From positions 1 to 64,000 of the forward strand of contig KV419422.1 in the NCBI GenBank assembly GCA_001630475.1: 64,000 nucleotides of DNA. The letters are read 5' to 3'. This DNA comes from Sistotremastrum niveocremeum HHB9708. Taxonomy: Eukaryota; Basidiomycota; Agaricomycetes; Sistotremastrales; Sistotremastraceae. Below the pieces are notes generated by a model. It saw only the letters and a program-made list of their open reading frames with translations, was not told the DNA's origin and did no database searches. Both the position numbers and the translations under genes were made by a program. This document shows positions 27,966 to 40,500 of the stretch, in pieces. Positions within the stretch are counted from its first letter, which is position 1; each line of letters opens with the position of its first letter.

Positions 27966-30900
27966 CGCGGATCACGGCGCAAGATAGGGAGGGATGAGTG
28001 TCTCGATTGGCTCGCTTCGTGATGTTTTTCGTGATTTTTTTTTCCTGTTTGGTTTCGTCATTTCTTCGATGTATCATCATTCCCTAGCCCCACCTATCAT
28101 TGGTTCAGGGCGTCATCTCATCGACGTTCTCCAGTATCTGAACCATCTGATGGCGAAATGCAGGGCATTCGCCGAGTGCGTTACTGAGCGACGGGGTTGA
28201 AGAACAATGGTAAGATGAAGCAAAGCTTGTGAGCGGAAGATTCGAGAACCGCAATTGTTCTTGCGCATGATTGGCTCAGTCCTTTGTCAACCTACACGAT
28301 AAGGATCTGGAGAAGCCGCCAGTGAGAACACCAATACCACGGAGTTATATGGGGCATGCCGAAACAGAGAACGAATCGTTATTTCATCAGTGTATGTCAG
28401 TTCTAGACGAAGTGGTGGCGGATGCAGAAAGAGGTCATGACCAGAGATCCCCGATGGTCGAAAGAGCAATGTCACTGCATGACTCTCACATCGGCAACGT
28501 AAACCGATGCCGTACCGTGAGTGGTCTCGATAGAGATTGATAAGAACACGAAAAATTTCACAGAGCGTTAGTTAGGGGCCGATTCTGAGAACAGCAGTAT
28601 AGATGCTGCCGGTAGATTCGAACAGCGAATTGCGCCGTCAAATTTCACCACCGACAGCCACGCTTGGCATGAGAAATCACAGGCGAAGAACAGGGCGGGT
28701 CGAGCATCCAGGAACTCGACTTCTGCAATAGGCTCATCGTTCGTATTGCAGTGTTGCCCACATGATATGACCACTCCCAGTGGCCTATGAATAGAAGGCG
28801 CGTTGACTTATTGGAGCGGACGTTGCGTGGACTGAGTCTGATATGGAGAAATGATCTATTATCAGATCTCGAACCTTGGGGACCCGCATAATGACGCTGT
28901 GGGGTCGGAAGAAGGAAACTTCTGAGAATGTCTTATCCGCAGTTGTGCAAGAGACGAAAGAGACGAACTAGCATGCGAGGTTTTGGAGCGCATAGAAGGA
29001 ACAAGGTCCGGAAGTCAGGGAAGCGACAAAACTTACCTGGACAGGCACATTTGATGAGTGATCTATGACCAATTCGGCGAAGCTCAGTTGCGTTTCTGTC
29101 GGGAGAAGTACAATGAGGGTCGTTGCTGGCCAAATAAACTATCAAGAAACTCAAGTCATTTCGAGCATTAGGAGTGAGAACACGAAGCTGCGCGAGGACG
29201 AAGGTTTTAGCCAAGCAAGGAAGAGCAAAGCCGAAGGCGAAAGCCGGTTTCGAGTTGGGGCTGAATGGAGGTTTAGTGGGACGACCGCCTGGGTGGCTGG
29301 ATGGAAACGGGGTCAAAGGGGTTGAAGACAAGGCTGATCACGCCGCACTAGGATGACGCAGAAGAATGGCTAGATCTGACAGACTATCTAGGTGAAGATG
29401 GACTAGGCCTGTTTGGTAAGCCGGGGAGATAGCGGAAATCATTACAGGGAACGAATGTTACTGTTTTCAACTCGGTACACAAGAATGATCGAGGAATAGG
29501 AACAGAAAGGGGAAGAGAGACCCACTTTCGCGCTTAGTACTTAGTGGTGGGACTTGGGCCAACACTTCTTCGTTGCTTCCCCGGAGAGGCATGTACAGCG
29601 ACCGCGAGGCGTCAGCCGTAAGCGCACTAATACACGTACATGGAACAAACCTGAGCTAAGGGACTCGGACTTCGAACTCCGAAAGTCGACTTTGGTTCCG
29701 ACACCCTTGTTGATGGCTACCCTGGGCCTGAATACGCCGAGGAAGCGGCGGAGCACGCTCTCCGGCTTAATTAATGTTGAACTGAGGGGCATTCCTTTGA
29801 CTCTATTCAGCTCGAATCTCTCATATTCATTGTCGTTATGCCACCACCAAAGGAACAAGAAGAAGAAATAGAAACCGTCGTCTCCCACGTAATCCCGTTC
29901 ACAGCGTGATAAGCGCATTGTGCACTTTGAGTGAACAACAACACCACGATCATATTCTGACGGACGGTGGTACCTCAGGTCCATTGTTCCAGAGTATAAC
30001 ACATTAGGCCCCGAGAAGGGATGGATACCGCACGTTCCACGTGTGTTTTGTCTGATGAGTGTATATCGAGGTGATTCCTTTGACCTTTCCGTAATCGGAA
30101 GCGTTAAGGGATAGTGTATGAAGGACCTGCAGACTGGGCAACCCCGGGAACAAAGGCGCTACGAGTTCTGCGACGGACGTGATCGACTAGGTTCGGTTCT
30201 GAGGCAATATGAAGTTTGAGATTGGGGTGTGGCACATTTCCATTCTTGCATGACCAAAGACCCAGTCATCATTCAGATTCAGGGTCGGCTCGCTGGTGGC
30301 TCTTGTCTTCTTCGTTTAGGCGTTGAATGTTGAACAGGCGGATGCAAGTAATAGCTCCGCCGTGTTGCAAATCGGTCAGAGTCGAGACACCGGACTTTGG
30401 ATGCAATTTTGATTGTTCTCTGTCAGCGAAGGATAGCAAAAGTGTATGGGCGGAGGAAGCACCAAGACAGACGAAATGAGAAAATGTAGGATGCACTCAG
30501 AAGTTCCGAAAAACAAGGCAACGTTGGCTCCATGGTTATGAAATAGCACATGAAGGGGACCGCTTTTGTCTGAAAGGCGTGTTTGGGGCGAGCGTTGAAC
30601 GTTGAACCAGACAAAGTATCTCGGACAAGGTTGCCTGGAAAAGGAAAAGTTACATTGTCGCTGGCATCAGGTTGGAGCTTGCAAAGAAGCCGAGCACACT
30701 TGGGACATGCTGACATGATGAAGCCATGGGAAGACGGGATCAATCGCGAGTGATCGGATTCGCAAGCCGGAAGGTTGCCTGTCGACCGATGGGGAATTCA
30801 GGAAGAAAGAGTTCGGATGCGGTTGTCGCTTTTTTCTTGAGTGCCGAGGAAGCAGTCTTAGCCCATCTATCCTGCCGCGCCTAGTGGTGCGCTTATGGTC

Positions 30901-33365
30901 GGGTCAAAGAACGTCGAAAAAGAGAAACCACAAAATAAGCTCATCAAGGGTTTATGGGATCAGACCGAGTCTTACGAAGGCAGGACGCTTGACTGTTTTT
31001 TTTTTGAATCACGAAACTAACGCTAACGAGAGATAGAATGAACATAACATCACTTTCGGATTGTATTGGTTGTGTCGCTCCGACTCCTGGGCCTGACAGA
31101 TATGATGAACAGCTTCGGGCAGGTATGCGTATTCATATCGCGAATATCCACATTTGAGGGGAGGCAGACCGATCATTTGGGGATCATCATTGAGTGATTT
31201 GAACGTATACGGGAGTACGGACCTGTTAGGCGCAGCTTGTCAGAAACAAAGGTGGCGGCACGCGATCTTCCTCTTTATCGCCATCAAAGCCAGGGTTGAC
31301 CGGATTCAGTGTGTCAGGCAACGTATAGCCAATCTTTCGACACTCGGGTCTCGCGATGTGATTCCAGGTTGACTTGGAGCTAGATGCTCGAGTCGCCCAA
31401 CGGCGGTTTTTGAACGGAGGCGTCATAATGAGATAATGAAAGAAACTAATGCAGAATGAAGATGGTGATTCAGTTCAGTTGTGCTATCCCCGATCCTGTT
31501 GCATGCACAGCCCGCTCAGCTGGCGACAGAGCAACCGCAGGGGCTTTCCGAAGCAACGCAGTCTTGAACTGATCTCAGGTCAACGCCTCCTTCATAACAG
31601 AGAACGAGGATAACCCTTATATGGCAACTCGTGCCCCAAACCCTGCCTAGGACCGTTTTCCTAAATTTAGCCGAGTTCTGTGACGTGACAATGTTTGCCT
31701 GAGAGTGACCTCACCGCCAACGTTTCGTCAGACTCATCCAAAAATCGAATCATGTCAACACAACTGCATTCCTGATCTGGCTGTGCCTCGAGCCACGCAA
31801 GAAATCGCGCATGAAAGTCTGACGAATTCTCTGTCACACTATGTGGCTCGACTCTGTACCCTACCTACGGGTGCTGTACCCCGGCCTTCTCACTCGCCTG
31901 ACTAACAAGTATGAAGGTGTTGTTCAAAATCTGAAGAAGGCCAAGGCGATATCATCTCTATTTCTGGCGGTCACCACGGTAGTCGAGAGCCGCAGCACTT
32001 GTTCCGCTTCTAGGCAGCATCGTTCTCCGTGCACCGAAACAAGATTATCATTACATCGGAAAGGATATGTCCCCTCAGATACCGCTATAGGATTCTGTCG
32101 TTGTTGTGGTAGCGGCGCACATGTTTCTGGATTCGGGCGTATTCCCAGTGATGTTCGGCGCTCGTCTATCAAGTTCCTTTGTCGTGAAAGAGGTCTCCGA
32201 CTTTTTGACGCCTTGGCGAATGGAACCAGACTGAGCTTGCTCATTGATTCGGTCCTGGTGGCTCGCAGCTCTGGTGCTTCCGGGTTTAGTACCCTCGTTC
32301 TATTGCTTGCCTGATAACTCGACAATGAATCAACCAACTTGTCAGGTTCTGATTCGCCGATGATGGAGTACTTGTCTCAGTGTGGGTAAAGCAACAAGAT
32401 ACTGGGTCCGTCAGTCACCGAGCCGTCGGATGATCGTGTTTGTTGCGTGTGCACAAGTATGGTTCCTTGCACAGTTTCGTATTGCTCGCAGTTGCGACAT
32501 TCTGAATCATGCAGAGCTCTTGACAACAAAGACCTTGGTTGGGTACGCCATCTGCATGCATGCGGCTATTGATTGCGGATGATCAACATCGTGTTCCGAT
32601 TGATTCTGGGCATTCTCAACACTGGGCAGATCAGTGGCTTGATCTAGATCTGGTTTCGCGTCTCATCTTTGCTCGTTTGCGACTTGTGCTCAGCCCAGCG
32701 ATCTGCGATGCAACTCCAATCTACTATATTGCGGCGTGTTCCCTGTACGGGTTACATTTTGAAAGGCGCCACGCAGGATCTAGAGTCTATACGATCGAGG
32801 GGCGGCTATTACTGGCCAGGGGACGTGCGTGACATTTATCAGGGGACATCTTGGCCGCAAGACATGCGCGAATAGGCGGAGGGCATGAAACAAGGCAGGG
32901 CCGAAATGCAGCTCTTTTTTGTTGTGAATTTGCGGATAATTTTCTAGGGTTTTTTTGAAGCTTTTTTGGGAGCTGAAAGAGAATGATATAATGGTCGCTG
33001 TGCTTGTTGATCCGGATATGGGAGGGAAATATTATTATGCCGGAGCAAATATGAAAGAAAGGAAAAGGGGAGCGGGAGAATCACGGCGTGATTGGATGTG
33101 ACGGTGCCGAAGTGGAGACAGGAGCGCGCTGGAAGAGGCCCAATTTAATAGTTAATTTAATGAATAAATAATATTTCCTAATTTGAAAATAAGGTTTGGT
33201 CCGTTCGCACGGGTTAGCGGTCCCTTGCGATCCCTCCGCGAAGCCAGTTGAGATTGCAGATGGAGATGGAGATGGACTCATCCACGCTCAAGGGATTCCC
33301 GGCTCCTCCATCTAATATATCTCTCCTTTCTTTTTTCTTATATCCTCTCTCCTTTACCTTAATCC
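27966..33365. other. Gene-poor tract of about 5.4 kb
   Basis: No frame here matches a family I recognise and no conserved motif chain could be assembled. Most open frames lack plausible splice partners. One weak candidate is a minus-strand start at 30716 reading MSACPKCARLLCKLQPDASD. No transposon proteins, long terminal or inverted repeats are evident by eye. The last few hundred bases become AT-rich (33140-33200) and then pyrimidine-rich (33310-33360: CTCTCCTTT runs), which fits the core promoter of the downstream cyclin gene. The tract may be an unusually long regulatory region or contain non-coding transcripts. Confidence 0.5.
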
Positions 33366-35585
33366 ATGGCCGCCTGTGGTCCAATATTCTTGCACGACAT
33401 GTCTGCAGCGACCGCCTCGCTGCCCCATCCCAGCCACCTCTTTCGATGGTCTTGGAAGGCTTCACCAAAACCCGAGCCTCGTCCCTACCAACTGCCGCCA
33501 ATATCCTGCTTTGACCAACACCACTCCTCTCGTATGCATCTGCTCGACTGTCTTATTTTTTTCGTGCTCAAAATCTTTTTTAGCGATCCGAAAAACCCAT
33601 CCAACACCACCCCCATCGCCGCCCTCAGAGGAAGAAGAGACTGTCTCACCTCGCGACCCCGACAACGAAATGCCCTGGTATGGCAACAATGCAAACATGT
33701 CTGTCATCGCAGAAAAAACAGCGGAGATGGTGTGTTATCTTTGGTTCGTTGGAGGGAGTGAGGCACGTCGAGCGGCACGGTTACGAAAAAGCCACCACCA
33801 TTCGCAAGGCTCATCCCCCACCTATCCTCGATTTTCCGACGCTGCACGCCAGTTTTCCCCTTCCCCGACCTTCACTCAGTACATGAGCAAAATCCTCGAA
33901 ATGACCCAAGTCAGCCAGTCTGTCATCGTCTTGTCACTACACTACATCCATTCATTGCGGAGCAATAATCATCTCACCGATGGACAACCTGGGAGCGAGT
34001 TTCGAGTAGCTGTTGTTGCACTCATGATGGCAAACAAGTTCATGGACGAGTGCGTCATTCTCTCTTTTTTTCCCAATTTATGCTGAAACTTTGCGCCTCA
34101 GCAACACGTACACCAACAAAACTTGGTCAGAAGTGGCGGGAATAGAGTTGGAGGAGATCAATCGCATGGAGAGGGAATTTTTGATTGGCATCGATTATTC
34201 GTTGGCTTGCAACGCCGGAACGTATGACTCATGGGAGCAGCTACTCAAAGGTTTCGTCCACGCTCGTGAGCGAGACCTCCAGCTCAATCAGTATATGCGA
34301 CGACAAGCCCCCAAAATCCCCCAAAACGTCTCAACACCCGCCGTCACTTTTTCCGGTCCATCTTACCGCGCTCGATCTTCTTCCCCTCTGCCATCTCTCA
34401 AAACTCCCTTCACGTTCACTGCCCCTCTCCCCTCCTCCTCTCAAACTCATGCTGCAACTCATACATACCCTACGTTGCATGCTCCTGATGCCATGCAGGA
34501 AGAGTCCGAGTACGCCCGCTCAGGAGTCAAGCGGTCTGCCCTTGCCGCCTTTTCGCCAAGTATTTCGTCAGCTCGACCGCACAAGCGCGTAATTGCACTC
34601 GATATGCGCGGAGTACGATCCGTACACGGCCCTCAAAGCGCTGTCGTTCCTGGAAGTTCGTCTATGGGAATGCCTGGTGCTGCCGAAGCATTTTCGCGAT
34701 TGTCTCTCTCGAATGGGGCGCGCTTCTATCCTGAAACGCGTGCCTCGAGTGGGTCGTCGTATCCGCATGTGTCTACCCCGGCGTCCTCAGAAACCCGGCT
34801 GCAGCAACCCCAACAGCAACAGCAGCAACCGTCACAAATGCTCGCGGCGCCATATCACGCTGATATCCAGATGGTTCATCAGCAGCAGCCTCAGGTACGT
34901 CATTTTTTTCATCTCGTGTTGATAATAGTTTCATTGACCGTCGTGATCGTCGATTTAGAATTTGTACTTCTACAAACTTGGTCGATCTCCGCAAGATTCA
35001 ACTGCCGAAGAGTCTCACGTACGCAAAGCCAGACTTCGCTATGCACCGCTTCAGGCATACCAGAACCAAAGGCCTGCCGCACCTGTCCTACCACGGCAGC
35101 CTTTGATGGTCCAGTCGGCGAACACCAGCCCAGCCACGCTCGGACCTGCCTTCGCTGTGACCGGTCCTATTCGTCATTTGCTGCATGCACAGCACCAGTT
35201 GTCTAACCCAGCCCTGTTAACTCCGTCAGCTTCTCCTTCCACGCGTCAAGCGCCTATCGAACCTGTTACACTACCTTCGATTAGTCCACACAGTTACGGC
35301 CAACAGCCTTCACGATATCATGACAGCCAGGATTACTACTCACACGCAGGCGTTCCTCGAACACCTGCTTTCAGCAATCAAAGCGTGACGGTTGCTCCAT
35401 CGACATATGGAACTGAAGCCTCGCGGACGACTACACCGGCGAGACGCTCAGTTCCGGAGGCTTCGTTTGCGAACGCAGGACCTCCAGGTGTCGAATGGAC
35501 GTCGACGCCGACTGCAGAACCCGCTCATTACGAAACTGGATACCACTATTACCACCCTCATACTTACCGCAGCAGGCGACTGTGA
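33366..35585 (+). CDS. PHO85-type (PCL/CLG1-like) cyclin
   Basis: Regulatory partner of a Pho85/CDK5-type kinase. Start at 33366, MAACGPIFLHDMSAATASLP; an intron with GTATGC donor and TTTTTAG acceptor joins it to IRKTHPTPPPSPPSEEEETV. The cyclin box spans FTQYMSKILEMTQVSQSVIV, then LSLHYIHSLRSNN, GSEFRVAVVALMMANKFMDE, NTYTNKTWSEVAGIELEEIN and RMEREFLIGIDYSLACNAGT. The L-x-A-x-x-x-A-x-K-F/Y-x-(D/E) pattern (VVALMMANKFMDE) and NxxW are hallmarks of this cyclin group. The remaining half is low complexity, rich in Ser, Pro and Gln, including QQPQQQQQQPSQ, ending HYYHPHTYRSRRL. Total about 600 residues, long like CLG1-type cyclins. It sits downstream of the 5.4-kb gene-poor tract. Confidence 0.88.
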
Positions 35586-37528
35586 CGACCTTAACCACTA
35601 CTTAATACCGATAATCACATTACGAGCCTAGAATCATCGCACTTCACTTTTCCAAGGACCTTCCGCGCATTTTTCCCACTTGTAGCCTTGCATCCATTCT
35701 TCTTGCCTCCTTCATCATGATTGGACGCTTTTCTTTCACTTTGGAAATTCAGCGCTCCGTCGCATAATAGCATCTCATTACGTTCGGCACTTTTTCACGA
35801 CCTTGATCTCATCACAAATTTATTGTTACACATTGTAGTTAGCTAGCTTTTCGCATCTCTGCATCTTGATGAAACCACTTGCATACTATCCCTTGTTCAG
35901 CACGCATGTTTACGTGACCCGGTAGCAATAACATTATTTTTTTCGAGAAAGCGATCAAGACACCGCATTTGCAATGTAATGCGAGAATGACAGGGCGACT
36001 GAATGTCGCTTCTGGAGGTCTGAAAGCCAGGGCGGGTGTTTCGGAAGTAAGCGAGGAGATTTGACAGGATTGGGACGAAATGGGATTGGGCGGAGAAGTG
36101 TGCCAGATAAGGGAATCGGGGTCTGGGCCGAGGAGTGGTGCGTCTGTTGTGGGGGCGTGATTGTCAGAAGTGGAAGAGCCTCGTGCAACGTCGAGCCGAT
36201 CATAATGGAGAACACGGATTGGTCGGCAAATGGGCCTTCCATCTTTGCGGCCCTGGACGAGATCCAAACGTCGTCGGGGCTGCTCCCATGAGAGAGATCA
36301 CTGCCTCATCTATCTCTATTCGACCCCCTCTCCGACCCAATCCAACGAATTGAATTTTCTCCTCTTTTGGCTTCCTCGGCACTCGCCCTTTTCGTCCTTT
36401 CCAGCACCCCAAGATGCAGATCTCCTCGTCCAACTCTGCCATAGGAACGCCGCACTTGTACGCATGGCGCGGCGTATGCTCCTTTCGATCCCATTTGCTC
36501 GTTACGGCGTCGCTCGGCTCGTGGAGTGAAACAGCCGAAAGCAACAAGAAAAAAAATGATAATGACACCCCTCGTCTTGCTGTTCTATTCGCCGGCTTCC
36601 CTGCAACTACATTATCCGTGCTTATCGGTTCAACGTGTCGGTATCGAGGGGCTGTCGTCCGCCTCCGACCTTTCAAGTGCGCGTGCGCGAATAGGAAAAT
36701 TTTTCTATCCTTTGCTTCTGATAAGATGTTTCCGACCCGTACCATACCCTGGCATGTATAGCATGAATATGAATGACCCGCGGCGTCGGCGGCGGTGACA
36801 CCATGTCATATTTTCGCAGTCAAGGCTCTTCGAGAATGTCGTAATCATCGCGCTGAATATCCGACGGCTCTTGCGTGGCCACCGAACCATCTGGAAACGT
36901 TCAGACGATTGCGCGCAACTTCAGTTGAGCCCTTCCTGATGGGAACCTATCCGATGTGCGCCACTCTAGGAGAGCGTAAAATTTCCTTTTCTTCGGATCG
37001 CGTTGCTTATCCATTGAGCCACGTCTTCCCCAAACAGCTGAGACACCCCGTCTAGTCCGGTTATGAGGAAAGGGTGAAGAATGTGCCATGATAGGATCCA
37101 ATACGTGGCATCGCGCGATCTGAGATAGATGAAAGAAATGTGTTAGAGCATATCCTGGGTCGCTCAATTTGCGATAATGAATTGAACACTTCGATTATAG
37201 ACCTTGCAGCATGTTCATGGCCTCTCATTATTCGCCAAGGGATAACGAATATTTCTTTACATGTACACGTCCTTGCGAGGTCCGGACTCAAGGCGTGCCG
37301 CTGCATTCGGAGTTCCGTGCATGATTTCAAATGCACCTTTTCTGACGAGAGAGAGGAGGCTATAGACGACTCCGAGAGGGCACTTAGTCGAACACGCCAG
37401 GGTGAGGTAATGCCAACAGCCACTTTCCCCTTGGACACCCCTTTCGGTCACTACAACCGAGCCCGAGATCCGTGACATCGCGTCGCGTCACGCTCGCTTG
37501 CTTTTCTCCTCCTGACCTGACCACTTCA
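35586..37528. other. Intergenic region of about 1.9 kb
   Basis: Between the cyclin stop and the SPO22 start. It probably contains the cyclin 3' UTR and SPO22 promoter. Frames on both strands in 35840-36760 and 37060-37480 match nothing I recognise and lack clear splice chains. No repeats or transposon remnants seen. Confidence 0.5.
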
Positions 37529-40500
37529 ATGTCGATGACTCCACTCAAGCGTAAAAATCCTGCGTCAGACAAAGACCTCCTCGACGCGTACAATGCAATC
37601 CAAGGCACGCTCCTTTTTTCTTATCGTTCCTCGGCATTACGCCCCTTCCAACATCCCAAGATCTGTCGATACATCCCAACTCCTGGGCTCACACCGCGTT
37701 TTCCTTATTCAGATCGTTTGCTTCGTGTCAAGCCAAAGCTAGCATCGACCCTGTCTTCTGATTCCTCTGAACTTCTTATTGGCTTGTTCAACGAGATTGC
37801 TTCGCTCGCCGCTTCCATTCTGCTCCTGAAACAATCCGGAAATAAAGCCTCAACCGGCAAGGCCTGGACCGATGTGACCGATTTTCTTGACCGAGAAGGT
37901 AAGCATTTGCGTTCAGACGATGGTACCACCCAAGCGTTCCTTCTTGTCAGGAGACGCTCGGGTAGGGGGTTGACGGGGGGGCCTCGATCTTTTTTTCCAA
38001 GCATTTTTGCTTAACTCTGAACATTTTTTTCTTTTACTTTTGCAAAGGCGTCAATCTCTGGAATACATCTAATCAATTTCGCACCGAGCTGTCCCACTCC
38101 AACGATCCGAACCTATTCGCTGCAGGTATGTTCTCTTCTGAGAAAATACCCGAAACTTCCGCCATCTATGCACATCCGTATGACCCTTCCGGCGCTTGAT
38201 TTGGCCAGTCCCTTCTGCATGCTCGTTTTTCCTTTGTGTTTCAACCGCCCTCTGACACCCCTCTGACGTCCCGAAATTCTCGTCTTCTTTTTCCCTCGGA
38301 GATCCGGTTTCTCTATCATATTATCTCCTCTAAATCTGGATCTCTGCTTATTATTCTGGCGTATGCAGCCCGGCTTGCTGCATTTCGAATGATCGTCGCG
38401 GGCCTTGAATCTAAGCCTCCGATCGAGAGTAAGTGATTCCTCGGTTATGCACGGCATGGCCATTCGCCATTCAGTCAACACGGATAAACAACCCCATCTT
38501 GCCCACTTTCCGACCCAAATTTCTGATTTCCACGCTAGCCTTAATACACGTCCTGCTTATTGCCAGCAAAACCGGAGCTGCTATCGCTGGTATGTAACAC
38601 GTTCTGGATCTGGCCGTGACATAAGCAAGCCTTGCCAATTCCGCCTGTTCATACATCTATCTTTCAGAAACCGGCCAGGAACACCTCGCGATTGAGATCT
38701 TGACCCGTGCTGCGGACGTGCGTGAACTTCGTCATTACTGAGGCCTTGTGAAATTTTACCGAATCCACCACTTCTCCTCACTCGTCCTTCCATTCTACCC
38801 TGCTCCTTTATCCCCTGCTCCACTAATTCAATGCTATGCTGAGACCCTGTTATCCAGTTCGAGCAACTACTCAGCGCTGCTCCTGACCCCGATGGATTGC
38901 ACGAGAAGCCTAGGGCCGCCGCTGTAATAACGTACTATGCCAGCCGCATGGAAACGGTGCGTTCATATTGTTTCAATATTGAGAGACAGGAAATACCTTT
39001 TATGCGTCTATGACCCCCGGCTTTCTATCTGTCGTTTCCTAGTATGCACTGCAATGACACGTTCTCTATCCACAGGCACTCATCGCGAGTAAGGACGAAT
39101 CGAAGGCGTATTACATGCTACAACGAATCACAGGTCAGCGTAGCTTAATGTCGGATAGTCCCAGGACTCACAAACCCTTGAAACGGAAGATGCCGACGAA
39201 AGGAGATTGTCCCTCATTTCATCTTCCGATGTTCGTGACCTCTGATTCTCAGCCATGCCGCGTGACGATAGTGATGCTTTCTTAACTTGGACAGCGCGAA
39301 TACCTGGCTGCCAAGGTCCTGGAACTAGGGAAGTTGATCTTGCGAGGCGTCCCCGATGAAGCTGTATCGGCAGCACCAGCTAAACCGAGGAGCGAAGGTA
39401 AGCGCGCTGAGGCGGCTGTGAAATGGTTCCAGAAAGCACTTTGGGTCGTTGAAAAACTGGATGATGCCGACACCCCTGGTGTGAAAGACCTCAAGGTAGA
39501 ACCATTGGATGTGTCAAGCGTGTGCGTTGTACCTGACTTCTATTGGCCCAGCGAGCGGTTCTCCGTGGTTTGGGTAAGGGACCCGTCAATCCACACTAAC
39601 AGACCCCGAAACCTGATTTGACCGCTCCGATCAACTAGCCCGTTCTTATTTCCTCTCTTCGAGTCACAACCTCGAAAATTTGACAAGAGCTGAAGCCACC
39701 TTGCACGAACTAGTCAGCTCAGGTGATGTATCGGACAAGACCGTTCGTGATGTTTCTCGGACTAGTCAAATTCGGCCTAGTGATTCGGTCCCACATTCTC
39801 TTTTTTCCATATCTTCACTCCATAGAAAGCAGCCGAGTTTCAACAGTTGCGATGGATGCGTGTGGCCGTATTGAAACGAAAAAATGTCGACGACCAAGCG
39901 CTACGGGAAGGTTCGAAGTCGAAACGAAGCTGACGAGACATGGGCTTACTCGGGCTTTGATACAGCATATCAATCTATCATCGATGGAATGACTTTCTCA
40001 GAGGAATCTGTCGCTGAGTGCGGGTTTAGGCGGTTATTGATAACTTCGATTGTTGACCCTGTCTATCAAGACTCATCCAAGAAGTCCGAGGACTAGATCG
40101 AAGGTAGGTTTTTCCTTCATGTCGGTCATGAGAATGAAAAAACAAACTTGCATCTTTCAAGCCTTCTCGTGACATCGGTCCTACAGTACTGCCTCAAGCG
40201 GAGCGTCGAGCTCGCAGATGATAGTGGCCACCCCTTTGCGGAGCGCCTCCTATTGGCCTTGATCTTGCACTGTTCGCGCGATCAGGATACTCAGCGCGGC
40301 ATGAAGGACCTAGAAGTGGCGTGTGGATGTAAGAAAGCCCGTTCCTCGAATCCACGCGGTTAAACAGAAGTCTAATCTGATTCACTGTCGTCAGACTTGG
40401 GAAATTCATCGACGTTCGTGCTACCCAAGGTTCCCTCGACAGCTTGTCAATCGGTAACTTCGAAGTTGCCTCATTTCGTGATTGCAAGCTTATAACTGGT

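Noticed and set aside
29541-30002. A 150-residue minus-strand frame in the gene-poor tract
   Set aside because: Composition is unlike protein, with no recognisable motif; probably chance.
30423-30743. Minus-strand Cys-containing frame as a confident gene
   Set aside because: The obvious GTAACT..TTCCAG intron would be only 19 nt and no family is recognised; kept only as a weak possibility within the gene-poor tract.
33376-34086. A long frame apparently starting at 33376 for the cyclin
   Set aside because: The first codon is GTG. The ATG at 33366 in another frame, joined by a clear intron, gives a better start.
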